Source of the DNA: JAAYJR01 sp964540755
Lineage (GTDB): Bacteria > Bacteroidota > Bacteroidia > Bacteroidales > Prolixibacteraceae
Direction of reading: 5' to 3'
Assembly (NCBI GenBank): GCA_964540755.1
Contig: CAZIOB010000090.1
Location: 1 to 28,823 of the forward strand
Length of the DNA: 28,823 nucleotides
A program made the translations under genes and the position numbers. A model generated the notes under the pieces. It was not told the DNA's origin. It worked only from the letters and a program-made list of their open reading frames with translations, and searched no databases. Of this stretch, positions 15,916 through 24,911 are shown one piece after another; the first letter of the stretch is position 1; every line of letters begins with the position of its first letter.

Positions 15916-17457
15916 CTACCTATCTGTTTCAACTACATCCAGACCTAAAAAAACAGCTATATCTTTAATTTGTTGCCGCAAGTCCCCCAGTGTAGCATTA
16001 GTATGAATTCCATATAAGTATGGTTGAAATTGTTTTTGTAACTTTTTAATATCATCATGCTCAACAACAATTTTTGCCGTACACATTACATTGTCAAGGT
16101 TCTCTCCACCTGAATAAACAGCATGTCCATCAACTATTTTCCCTGTATGCAATCTTATTTTATTATTAAGTGAATGCAATTCCCATAAAGTAACCGTTTC
16201 TCCTACAGGCCATTCCGCAGTAATACCTGTTGAAGAACCAGGTTGTTCCGGTTGGTCCCTCACGGGACTTTGAGCATGAGTCCGGATCGTATAAGGAATT
16301 CTTCTCCCGTCACCGTAAGGATTAACCGGGATGCCGCAGTGTAAGATAATTTCAACTGAATTTTCTATATCATAAATAAAATCACCAAGCATACCTGGTT
16401 TACCTGTCATTGAATATGCCAAAACCTGAGTGGCAACGATATCCGGATAATTCTGGCATACAGCAGCTATCCCTCTTGTCTTAAATCCAAGTTCCAGTCC
16501 TAATCCCGGATTATAGAGATCTTCAAGTTTACCGCTTCCTGTAACTGATCTGATGAATGTTGATACAGCATTGCAATTATATTTTACTCTCAGCGCATCC
16601 AGAGCAAGATATCCCCTTGCTGATTTTATTATTTCTGATCTCGATGCCTCGACTGCCCGTGCCTCGCTTATCCATTGATCCGCTATCTCTTCTGCTTCCT
16701 TATTGTTAATATTCTTGTAGGTTTCATAAAATTCTTCCGGTTCAACCATGATAATTTCTGCACCGAATAATTTTTTAAAATTATTTATGTACCGCTCATT
16801 ATGGTCATCAGGAAATGACTGATTGAAATCCCCCCTGTAATTTATTTTTGCAATAGTTATATCTCTACTATGTTTCAACATCATTATCCTCGTATTTTTA
16901 AGTTCCTTTACCGAGCGGATCAGTTTTATTTTATATACCAAATCATTGAACATCGATTTTCTTTTAGCCGGGGTGGAAAGATTCCGCCGGTCAAGCTGAG
17001 CTGTTAATATTTTATGGTTTTTGTAATCCATCCCCCCTTTAATTACACTCTCTCCCGGAATTTTTCCCGTTGCAAAAAGATTATGAGGAGCATCCATAAA
17101 CTCAAAAAGATTATAAACTACTATTGTGGGCAATTCGGTAAATGCCAATCTGTAATCTCCTTCTATTCTGCCAATTATCAGCACACCGTCGTAATTCTCT
17201 TTGTTGCTTTTAATTTCATCACAAGCCTCTTGATATGATCTTTTCCATTCAATGAAATCAATTTCTTCACATGACTCTTGCAGCTGATGCAAAACTTCCT
17301 CATGAGTAGTAAAAGTTTCCGGCGGACCACCTGAACCTGTACATCCGCAACCTCCAGAAGTAAAAATAGTAAATACTTTTGTGTTATTGCTTTGCCCAAA
17401 TGTAAATGTAGCATAAAATACAATAAATGCGATTAATAGAGTTGTTTTTGTCTTCAT
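15916..17457 (-). CDS. Exported L-fucose/L-arabinose isomerase-like protein
   Basis: 513 aa with a signal peptide (residues 1-21, FTFG-Q), which is odd because sugar isomerases are normally cytoplasmic. Family resemblance lies in the C-terminal half: RGIAAVCQNYPDIVATQVLA, TGKPGMLGDF (351-360), VEIILHCGIPV, AEWPVGETVTLWELH, and the end GIHTNATLGD with FLGLDVVE. By recollection of the FucI pattern (CEGD, then a GD aspartate, then His), Asp359 and His485 are kept but the metal-binding Glu is Gln335. Catalysis may therefore be altered or lost. The N-terminus also has a Cys/Gly-rich stretch GGCGCTGSGG (35-44). A 3' stub of a paralogue lies at 14291. The fold call is moderate; the role is unknown, possibly binding or converting fucose in the periplasm. 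Confidence 0.65.
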   Translation of the reverse strand: MKTKTTLLIAFIVFYATFTFGQSNNTKVFTIFTSGGCGCTGSGGPPETFTTHEEVLHQLQESCEEIDFIEWKRSYQEACDEIKSNKENYDGVLIIGRIEGDYRLAFTELPTIVVYNLFEFMDAPHNLFATGKIPGESVIKGGMDYKNHKILTAQLDRRNLSTPAKRKSMFNDLVYKIKLIRSVKELKNTRIMMLKHSRDITIAKINYRGDFNQSFPDDHNERYINNFKKLFGAEIIMVEPEEFYETYKNINNKEAEEIADQWISEARAVEASRSEIIKSARGYLALDALRVKYNCNAVSTFIRSVTGSGKLEDLYNPGLGLELGFKTRGIAAVCQNYPDIVATQVLAYSMTGKPGMLGDFIYDIENSVEIILHCGIPVNPYGDGRRIPYTIRTHAQSPVRDQPEQPGSSTGITAEWPVGETVTLWELHSLNNKIRLHTGKIVDGHAVYSGGENLDNVMCTAKIVVEHDDIKKLQKQFQPYLYGIHTNATLGDLRQQIKDIAVFLGLDVVETDR

Positions 17458-17786
17458 ATATTTAAAATTTTACGATTAGTTTTTTTGTATTATAACATTT
17501 GTTTAAACCCATATTAAGGGATAATTATTTGTTGCCAGAAGTTTAAATTTTTAAAATTAATCCCCGATGATTCGGATGTTTTTAAAATTCCGTATTTTAT
17601 CGAGGCATCATATTATAAAGATTGCCCTCTCCTTCATTTTATTTTTCAAAACAGCATTCATCCGAATGTGAAACATAACTTTAAAATCTTAAAGCCAACT
17701 TATAGTTTTCCTGCTTTCAAATGTGATATTGTTTAATCACTAAGAACAGGAAAAACAATATTGTCACCATAATATTCATTTTCAGG
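17458..17786. other. Intergenic region, no gene seen
   Basis: AT-rich spacer between the FAD oxidoreductase terminator and the exported FucI-like gene. I see no coding frame with family similarity and no exact TAnnTTTG near the FucI-like start. A promoter is nevertheless expected here because of the upstream terminator. Confidence 0.5.
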
Positions 17787-17809
17787 AAAAAACCCGGCGT
17801 AACCGGGTT
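17787..17809 (-). terminator. Rho-independent terminator of the sigma/SusCD operon
   Basis: AACCCGG (17791-17797) pairs with CCGGGTT (17803-17809) around a 5-nt loop. On the minus strand the stem runs directly into a TTTTTT tract. It lies 75 bp beyond the stop of the FAD oxidoreductase and closes that operon. Confidence 0.88.
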
Positions 17810-17883
17810 CATCCTGACATACAAAGGTTCTTTAAATGGCTGCTTGTAGCTCTTTGCTGCAAAAACAAGCAGATGGAATCCTG

Positions 17884-19704
17884 TTATTCTGTTACACCTG
17901 ATGGCGCTCCTGTTTCCAAATGAGATATTAATATCTCCAGATGATCATTATATACATCTTTAGGAAAACATTTTTCATTGATACAAATAGTTGCAGCCAT
18001 CCCCACTACTTCTCCCATCATTCCACCGGTACGCATAACCCGTGTTGCTCCCAGCGCTTCATGTGTCACACTTATATCCCTTCCTGCCATAAAAAGGTTA
18101 TTTATATTTCTCGAATACAAACTTCTGTAAGGCACCCAATATGGAGGGTCATATCTTTTGTAATGAGCTTTTGAAATAAAGCCATCACCTTCAAATCCTT
18201 CGTAATAAGCCGAATCTGGTAAATGTAAATCAGATGGCCATGAAGCGGGGACACAACCATCTTCATACTTTTTATCATTTTGAATGTCTTCGAGCGTAAG
18301 TATAACGTCACCTAATAACCGCCTTGATTCACGCGGCCCGGAAATGTAAGCCATCCAGTTGAATTTGTGATTTGGATACAGCTTATCAGTATTTTTCAGG
18401 CAATCCCAGGCGCCAAAACCTGCTCTGAAATTCCAATCACGAATGTACTCACCTTTAATTATGGGATCATGATCGAATCCGCTTTCCCAAAACCAGGCTC
18501 CCAGGGCACCAAGTCCCCGTGGATGATCGCCGCGCCCGGGAAAGGGTTTTTCAGAAAGGTCCAAAGCCCATGGGCATCGCGGGAAAGTTTGTTTCTGCTC
18601 TGTTTCAATAAAATTAAAAAGATTACATCTGCCCATATGCCCTGTAGCCGTCATCTCGAAATCAGCACCGGCAAATGCACCAATGGTTCCATGTCCCGTG
18701 CAGTCGGCAAATAACTTCCCGGGAATTTTTATTCGTTCACCGGTTTCAATATGTTGAGCATAAACAGCTTTAATACTGTTATTTTCAACATCAGTTCTGT
18801 TCGCATGAAAATTCAAATAAAGGGTGATGTTTTTTTCATTTCTTATTAGATTTTCTTTTTGTTCATCTTCATAATACTCACCCTTATTCTCAATTCCGTA
18901 GTGTCCTTTATTTTTTTGTTCCAGTTCATTAACAATGTTCCCAATGTTTGGATATGGTTCATAATTTACTTTACCGCCTAACCAAACCCTTACTTCGGAG
19001 CTGTTGTTCCCACCCAGAACGGGACGGTTTTGTACCAAAGCAACTTTCAATCCTGAACGGGCAGCTGATAATGAAGCACATATTCCTGCTATTCCGCCGC
19101 CTATGACTACAAGATCAAAATTTTCCTGTTTTTTTATTTTTTTCAGTGCTTTAGTTTTCTCCCGTATATTAAGAAGTTCATCTGAAGCCTCCGGAGGATC
19201 AAGGTTTTTGTCGGATGAAATATAAATAGCATCGCAGCGGCCGTCAAAGCCTGTTAAATCATGCAGTGCTATTTTATGTTCTCCTTTTGTCAAATTAATA
19301 TCTCCCCCAAATTGCCAGTGCCATTCAGCCTGTTCAGTGCCAAAGGTGGTTTTTAGAGTTTCTCCATCCACGGATACTTCAAACTGGCCTGGAAATCCAA
19401 AAGCTTTTTTTGTTTCAAAGACATCAGCTTTTTTCCACGGGCCTGTCCAGTCCCGGGTTCGTATCCAGATAAAATAGTTGTCTGTTTTTTTGACATCAAA
19501 GGTAGTTTCAGCATTCTTTACAGGTTCTCCAAGTCCGTGTGCCAATAAAAATGGTGAACCCATTTCATCGATAAATTGCTGATCTATTACCCAACCACCT
19601 TTATTTTGAAAGGATTCAGCTTCAAGAAGAATTATTTTCTTTTTTTCCCCACATGAATATAAGAGAAGAAAAATTAAAACTGTTAATAATCTAAAATTTC
19701 TCAT
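17884..19704 (-). CDS. Lipoprotein FAD-dependent oxidoreductase with N-terminal carbohydrate-binding-like domain
   Basis: 606 aa with a lipoprotein signal (LLLYSC, Cys18). Residues about 25-165 form a beta-rich module (EAESFQNKGGW, then DNYFIWIRTRDW, then GEHKIALHDLTG) resembling carbohydrate-binding or DUF-type jelly rolls. From about 195 the FAD-dependent oxidoreductase begins with DLVVIGGGIAGICASLSAARSG and VLGGNNSSEV, the FAD_oxidored (PF12831) pattern. Its C-terminal FAD contact is NLFMAGRDISVTHEALGATRVMRTGG. Such proteins are frequent in polysaccharide loci, but the substrates of most are undefined. It starts 15 bp after SusD, so it is the last gene of the SusC/D operon and should be coinduced with it. 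Oxidation of an imported sugar or uronate in the periplasm is a plausible role. Confidence 0.85.
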   Translation of the reverse strand: MRNFRLLTVLIFLLLYSCGEKKKIILLEAESFQNKGGWVIDQQFIDEMGSPFLLAHGLGEPVKNAETTFDVKKTDNYFIWIRTRDWTGPWKKADVFETKKAFGFPGQFEVSVDGETLKTTFGTEQAEWHWQFGGDINLTKGEHKIALHDLTGFDGRCDAIYISSDKNLDPPEASDELLNIREKTKALKKIKKQENFDLVVIGGGIAGICASLSAARSGLKVALVQNRPVLGGNNSSEVRVWLGGKVNYEPYPNIGNIVNELEQKNKGHYGIENKGEYYEDEQKENLIRNEKNITLYLNFHANRTDVENNSIKAVYAQHIETGERIKIPGKLFADCTGHGTIGAFAGADFEMTATGHMGRCNLFNFIETEQKQTFPRCPWALDLSEKPFPGRGDHPRGLGALGAWFWESGFDHDPIIKGEYIRDWNFRAGFGAWDCLKNTDKLYPNHKFNWMAYISGPRESRRLLGDVILTLEDIQNDKKYEDGCVPASWPSDLHLPDSAYYEGFEGDGFISKAHYKRYDPPYWVPYRSLYSRNINNLFMAGRDISVTHEALGATRVMRTGGMMGEVVGMAATICINEKCFPKDVYNDHLEILISHLETGAPSGVTE

Positions 19705-19719
19705 ATAAATATAAATTAA

Positions 19720-21465
19720 TTAATAACCCGGATTTTGTTCTAATGTACCGCCAAGTCCTGCATAAGTATCAATTTCCTGCTGCGGAATCGGGCATAAATA
19801 ATCCCTTGGTGCATTAAATTGTCGATTTTGAGCATTAGGGAACCTGGCATCGGGATTGTAATCATACTGACTTTCAATCCCTGCATAAGATACAAAGCAA
19901 TCATCATCAATATCAGGAATCCCGGTAGCTGTCGGATAATCAAGAACACGGCCGTAGAGAGTAACAGGCATAACTTTTTCTGCAATTCTCCATCTTCTGA
20001 TATCAAATAACCGGAAGCCTTCATTTGCAAGTTCAACTTTCCTTTCTCTCCTTATTACTTTCCTTAATTCAGCCTGGTTTGTAGTTGTGACAGCAGGATA
20101 ATTATCTACATCTGAAACATTTACTCCGTAAGCACGTGCGCGTATGCGGTTAATGGCATTTAATACTGAATTATCAATTTGTCCTGATTCGATTTTTGCT
20201 TCTGCATAGATCAATAATATTTCAGCATAACGCATTAAAATATAGTCCAGTTCCGACCACGTCTGCCCCGAACTCTGGGCTACTTCATCTGTATATTTCT
20301 TCCAGAGGTAACCAAAAAATGCCGCCGGCCAGATAACAGTCCTGCAATCAGCGTTTGATCCGATAACAGATCCGTCAACTCTTCGATATATCATACTGTC
20401 GGGGTGACTTTCAAAAATAAATCCGGCCCAGTGACTTTGAGGAGTAATAATTGATTGCTTTAAACGTGGGTCCCTGTTTTCAAAAGGATTTTTTGGATTA
20501 TATATGTCTGATTCATCAATTGGTTTTCCATCGGTTGCTTCATAGGAATCGACCAATGACTGGCAGGGAACAACTGTGGAGTATGAACCTTTATTTCTTG
20601 ATCCCTGGGCTAATGGGAAATTAGTTGTACTAAAACCTTCCTTAAGCGGCATGACAAGCATTATTTCAGCCGAAGACTGTCCCGGCCATGCGAATAATTC
20701 TCCATAGTTAGGATGTAAACTGTAATTCATTGCGCTTTCATTATCAATAACTGCTTTAGCAGATGCTATAGCCTCATCATATCTTTCATTGTAAAGTGCA
20801 ATTCTTGATAGTAATCCCAGGGCTGCCCCTTTCGTAATTCTTCCATAGTCTGAAGAAGGCCATGTATTAGGAAGAGATGATGCAGCTGTTTGCAGATCCG
20901 CCATAATTTTGTCAACTATTTCAGATTTTGAAGTACGGGGCAGCAACGCTTCTGCCGGATTTTTAATTACTGTTTCAAGAAAAGGAACATCACCGAAAAA
21001 TTCGGTTAAATACATATAATTATACGCCCTTAAAAACAATGCCTGAGCCTGAATTTCTTTGAAGCGTGCTTCATCGACTAAATCTCTTGCCCTTTCCATA
21101 TTTTCAAGAAGTGCATTTGCCCGTGCTATACCTGTGTAAAAGTGAGAGTATGCAGATTGAAATCCTCCGGTGGTAGTACCATGACTTCCCTGTCCGAGTT
21201 CAGACATTCCAAATACATTTGCTCCCCTGTTAATTCCAAGATCGGTAGCTCCATTATCCATACCAACCTGCATAGGCAGAGCATACCCCCCCTTATAATC
21301 TAATGTATTATACACCCCGGTAAGCGCTAAAACTAATTCTTGTTCATTACTGTAAAATGTTGCATCAACAGGTTCAGTTAATGATTTAAGATCAAGTATC
21401 TTATCTTCACATGCATTAAAGATGAACACAGTGATCAGCAATATAAATATTTTATAATTTTTCAT
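19720..21465 (-). CDS. susD: SusD/RagB family outer-membrane glycan-binding lipoprotein
   Basis: 581 aa with lipoprotein signal FNAC (Cys19). SusD-family landmarks are TFYSNEQELVLALTGVYNTL near the start, RAYNYMYLTEFFGDVPF (TPR region), LLIYAEAKIESGQ, ALNAINRIRARAYG and NEGFRLFDIRRWR near the end. SusD proteins sit as lids on the SusC barrel at the cell surface and bind the glycan. The gene follows susC by 24 bp and precedes the FAD oxidoreductase by 15 bp, so the three are one transcript. The ligand is not readable from sequence; the neighbouring fucosidase and sulfatases suggest a sulfated fucosylated glycan. Confidence 0.96.
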   Translation of the reverse strand: MKNYKIFILLITVFIFNACEDKILDLKSLTEPVDATFYSNEQELVLALTGVYNTLDYKGGYALPMQVGMDNGATDLGINRGANVFGMSELGQGSHGTTTGGFQSAYSHFYTGIARANALLENMERARDLVDEARFKEIQAQALFLRAYNYMYLTEFFGDVPFLETVIKNPAEALLPRTSKSEIVDKIMADLQTAASSLPNTWPSSDYGRITKGAALGLLSRIALYNERYDEAIASAKAVIDNESAMNYSLHPNYGELFAWPGQSSAEIMLVMPLKEGFSTTNFPLAQGSRNKGSYSTVVPCQSLVDSYEATDGKPIDESDIYNPKNPFENRDPRLKQSIITPQSHWAGFIFESHPDSMIYRRVDGSVIGSNADCRTVIWPAAFFGYLWKKYTDEVAQSSGQTWSELDYILMRYAEILLIYAEAKIESGQIDNSVLNAINRIRARAYGVNVSDVDNYPAVTTTNQAELRKVIRRERKVELANEGFRLFDIRRWRIAEKVMPVTLYGRVLDYPTATGIPDIDDDCFVSYAGIESQYDYNPDARFPNAQNRQFNAPRDYLCPIPQQEIDTYAGLGGTLEQNPGY

Positions 21466-21489
21466 TTCTAAGATTATTTAGGTTATCGA

Positions 21490-24400
21490 TTAAAAATTCA
21501 CATCAATCCCAATTATCAAATTCCTGACAACAGGGTAAAGTCCGCCATGGGTGCCATTAGGCGCCAATGGATCAATACCATCAGGAAGATTATCTATAGT
21601 AAATAAGTTTTGGCCTGAAAAATATAGCCGTACTTTTTCAAGGAAAATCTTATTAAGTACTGCATCAGGAAGAGTATAACCAAAGGTAATATTTCTGAGT
21701 TTAAGATAAGAAGCATCAAATACCCATGTGCTGCTTGTTTGGATGTCATTACTCCCTGAGCTCGTAGGCCAGATTATCGGGTACTTTGCGTCAAGATTGT
21801 CAGGTGTCCAGCACTCTTTTGTGTGCCATTCCTGAATATTGCCGGCATTAAACAATGCCCATACATAATCTCCGCCGAGGAGGACATCGCGTTTTCCAAC
21901 TCCTTGTAATGATAATGACAGGTCGAAGCCTTTATATGCTGCATCCAGGTTAATGCCAAATGTCATTCTGGGAAAAGGGTCTCCTATAATTACACGATCA
22001 TCAGCAGTTATGCGTCCGTCTGCTTCATCTGGAATCCCGTCATCATTAGTGTCAACTGTAAGTTGATCTTTATATCTTATATTTCCTGGTATTAATGTTC
22101 CAATTTGAGAAGGAGCGGAAGCTATGGTAGCCTCATCCGGAAACATGCCAATAGATTCATATCCGTATATGGACCAAACAGGACTGCCAACTTCAGTAAT
22201 TGAACTGCCTGAGATGATAGGTCCGATACCCGCCAAATTGGTTACCTCATTTTTTACATCCGCAAAATTCATGTTAATGCTATAATTAAAATCCCGGATT
22301 TTATCCTGCCATGTTAAAGAAAAATCCCATCCTCTGTTTTCAACATTACCCGCATTTTGCGGAGGTGCAGAGAGGCCGATAATTAAAGGTATCGGCAAAT
22401 TCAACAGGATGTCTTTTGTTTTACGAACGTAATATTCTAAAGTAAAGAATAAGTGTTGGTCAAAAAAACCTGCATCAATACCAAAGTTGGTTGTTTCTGT
22501 TGTTTCCCATTTAATGTTCTCATTTGCAAGAACATTTTGGGTGGCGCCCAATAATACTGAGTTCCCGAAGACATGATTCCTGCTTCCCAGGGAAATCGAC
22601 GACGCATATGGGAAATCACTCCCTATCTGTTGATTACCCAACTGACCCCATGATGCCCTTAATTTTAAGTTAGAGAACAAATTTAAATTTTTAATAAATT
22701 CTTCTTCATTTAATCTCCATCCTGCAGAAAAAGAAGGAAAATAAGCAACTCGGTTTTTGGTTGAAAATCTTGAAGAAGCGTCTCTTCTAATATTTGCCTC
22801 CAATAAATAACGGTTATTGTAAGCATAATTTAATCTGCCAAAATAGGATACAAGGCTTGAATGGGTTGCTGACCCTGAGTTAGCATCATTTTCTTCAGAA
22901 CCCGCATTTAATACCTGATAGTTTGGTAAGATGAAGTTATCTCGTGAAGCTGAAAATGTTTCATATTGATACTTCATAAATTCATATCCTGCCAATACTG
23001 AAAAATCATGAGCTTTTAGTTTTTTAGAATATGACAGTAATGCATTGAATGTATCATTAAATGATCTGCCATTACTTTGATATAAACTATTTTTATCCGG
23101 AACTTTCCGGGTATCTCCGGAGGCCAGATCTATAACCAGTTCATGTACATTAACAAAATATTTATAATAAGTATCGCCGTATTCAGGTGTGTACATTACA
23201 GATAATTTTAATCCCGGGATGATACTATAGTTACCTTTCAGGCTTCCTCTGAAGTAATTATTATGAATATTATTATATCCGCCATCATTGACTATAGCTA
23301 CAGGATTTCTGCCAGCCCAGCCGTCCGCCCATGACCCATCAGAATAAATGGCAGGATAAACAGAGGGAATCCGGTATGCCTGTTGAGTAACCAGACTTAA
23401 TGAGTGGGCTGCATTAGTCCTTAATGACTTATGAAAACTAAGATCAAAGTTGACATCAAACTTATCTGAAATCTTGATATCTGTATTGAGTCTTCCGTTA
23501 TATCGATCATAGCCATAACTTAAAATATTTCCATTCTGATCAACATAAGAAATATTTGCCAAAATCCCAACTTTATCAGTGCCCCCGTTAAAACTAACAG
23601 TATGGTGTTGCTGGAACCCGTCCTCCGTAAATAATAAATTTATCCAGTCTGTATCCGGATATTCATCAGGATTAGAATCCATATTTGCAGCGTATTCATC
23701 AATTTTAGCCTGATCCTCACCTGAATATTTCAGATAATCCAGCGCATTCAGTACTTTTGGATGACCTATCGGAGTTTGCCACCCGACATAGTTTCTGTAA
23801 TTAATACTTAATTTCTGTTTTGCAGCTCTTTTAGTAGTAATAAGGATAACTCCGTTAGATGCCCGTGAACCGTATATTGAAGCCGATGCAGCGTCTTTAA
23901 GCACCGAAATATCTGCAATATCTTCCGGATTGATATTATTAAGACTACCGCTTACACCATCAATAAGGACTAAAGGATTGTTAGATGCTCCAATTGAACC
24001 GATTCCACGAATACGAAGAGTAGCGTAGTCAAGTCCTGGTTGTCCGCTTGACTGAATGGCCGTTAATCCGGGAGTCAATCCGACAAGAGCCTGAGAGGCC
24101 TGGGCTACGGGTTGTTTTACAATCTGTTGAGCGTCAATAGATTCAACAGATCCGGTTAAATTCATTTTTTTCATTGTACCATAGCCTACAGCAACTACTT
24201 CTTCCAATCCTATAGTCTCTTCCTCCATCATCACTGTAAAAGTAGTTCGGTCTTCCACAGGTATTTCCTGGCTTCTCATTCCAACAAAAGAAAACTGGAG
24301 AATTTCAGCATCATCCGGGATAGAAAGAGAAAATTCCCCATCTGCATTAGTGATGGTACCAATAGCAGTACCTTTGACAATTACAGTAACGCCAGGTAAC

Positions 24401-24837
24401 GGCTGACCATTCTGATCAGAGACGAATCCGTTGATCTGCCTGTTCTGCTGCATGCCTGACTGACTGTATTTTGTCATGTCCTTTTTAAGAACAATTTGAT
24501 CTTTGGCAATTTCAGCAATAACAGAAGCCTGTTCCTCAAAAAGTTTCAGGACCTTTTCCAAAGACTGGTTTTTTACCTGGATTGTGATCTTTTGTTCTTT
24601 ATCAAGAACTTCATCCTGATACAAAAAAAAGAAATCAGTCTGATCTTCTACTTCCTGGATAAACTTTTTAACAGAAGCATCTTCCAGGTCTAAACTTAAC
24701 CTTGTGGTTTGAGAGTAAGATTCTGCCCAAGCCACCGAGAAAATCAAAAATGAAAACAGTAGTGTTAATTTCATTTTTTTAAAATTTAAATCGCTACCTT
24801 TTTTCTTGAAAAGATAGCTTTTTCGCAATTTTTTCAT
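21490..24837 (-). CDS. susC: SusC/RagA family TonB-dependent transporter with STN signalling domain
   Basis: 1115 aa. After a signal peptide with a long basic N-region (hydrophobic core near 23-39) comes an STN/secretin-TonB N-terminal domain (about 45-115, with DFFFLYQDEVL). A carboxypeptidase-regulatory-like domain follows (about 134-215, INGFVSDQNGQPLPGVTV), then the TonB-box region LEEVVAVGYGT, the plug (GIGSIGASNNPLVLIDG, SIYGSRASNGVILITTK) and a barrel ending in Phe. SusC imports oligosaccharides across the outer membrane with TonB energy. The STN domain is the part that contacts FecR, and the genes for FecR and an ECF sigma lie directly upstream. This makes a trans-envelope induction circuit likely. 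Confidence 0.97.
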   Translation of the reverse strand: MKKLRKSYLFKKKGSDLNFKKMKLTLLFSFLIFSVAWAESYSQTTRLSLDLEDASVKKFIQEVEDQTDFFFLYQDEVLDKEQKITIQVKNQSLEKVLKLFEEQASVIAEIAKDQIVLKKDMTKYSQSGMQQNRQINGFVSDQNGQPLPGVTVIVKGTAIGTITNADGEFSLSIPDDAEILQFSFVGMRSQEIPVEDRTTFTVMMEEETIGLEEVVAVGYGTMKKMNLTGSVESIDAQQIVKQPVAQASQALVGLTPGLTAIQSSGQPGLDYATLRIRGIGSIGASNNPLVLIDGVSGSLNNINPEDIADISVLKDAASASIYGSRASNGVILITTKRAAKQKLSINYRNYVGWQTPIGHPKVLNALDYLKYSGEDQAKIDEYAANMDSNPDEYPDTDWINLLFTEDGFQQHHTVSFNGGTDKVGILANISYVDQNGNILSYGYDRYNGRLNTDIKISDKFDVNFDLSFHKSLRTNAAHSLSLVTQQAYRIPSVYPAIYSDGSWADGWAGRNPVAIVNDGGYNNIHNNYFRGSLKGNYSIIPGLKLSVMYTPEYGDTYYKYFVNVHELVIDLASGDTRKVPDKNSLYQSNGRSFNDTFNALLSYSKKLKAHDFSVLAGYEFMKYQYETFSASRDNFILPNYQVLNAGSEENDANSGSATHSSLVSYFGRLNYAYNNRYLLEANIRRDASSRFSTKNRVAYFPSFSAGWRLNEEEFIKNLNLFSNLKLRASWGQLGNQQIGSDFPYASSISLGSRNHVFGNSVLLGATQNVLANENIKWETTETTNFGIDAGFFDQHLFFTLEYYVRKTKDILLNLPIPLIIGLSAPPQNAGNVENRGWDFSLTWQDKIRDFNYSINMNFADVKNEVTNLAGIGPIISGSSITEVGSPVWSIYGYESIGMFPDEATIASAPSQIGTLIPGNIRYKDQLTVDTNDDGIPDEADGRITADDRVIIGDPFPRMTFGINLDAAYKGFDLSLSLQGVGKRDVLLGGDYVWALFNAGNIQEWHTKECWTPDNLDAKYPIIWPTSSGSNDIQTSSTWVFDASYLKLRNITFGYTLPDAVLNKIFLEKVRLYFSGQNLFTIDNLPDGIDPLAPNGTHGGLYPVVRNLIIGIDVNF

Positions 24838-24877
24838 AATTTTACGCAGTTTTTAAGATAAAAATTAATTAATAGAG

Positions 24878-24907
24878 AGCCGGGCAGTGGTAGGACACTG
24901 GCCGGCT
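24878..24907 (-). terminator. Intercistronic hairpin between fecR and susC
   Basis: AGCCGG + CAGTG (24878-24889) pairs with CACTG + CCGGCT (24896-24907), with one G-G mismatch and a 6-nt loop. On the minus strand it starts 4 nt after the fecR stop and is followed by CTCTATTAATTAATTTTT, a weak U-rich run. It may terminate or attenuate readthrough into susC, or mark an RNA processing site. In the opposite direction it runs into TTTTTT, a better terminator shape, but no plus-strand gene ends there. Confidence 0.55.
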
Positions 24908-24911
24908 TTTT

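Noticed and set aside
24878..24907. Terminator of a plus-strand gene
   Set aside because: The hairpin plus T tract has the right shape for plus-strand transcription, but no plus-strand gene lies upstream of it.
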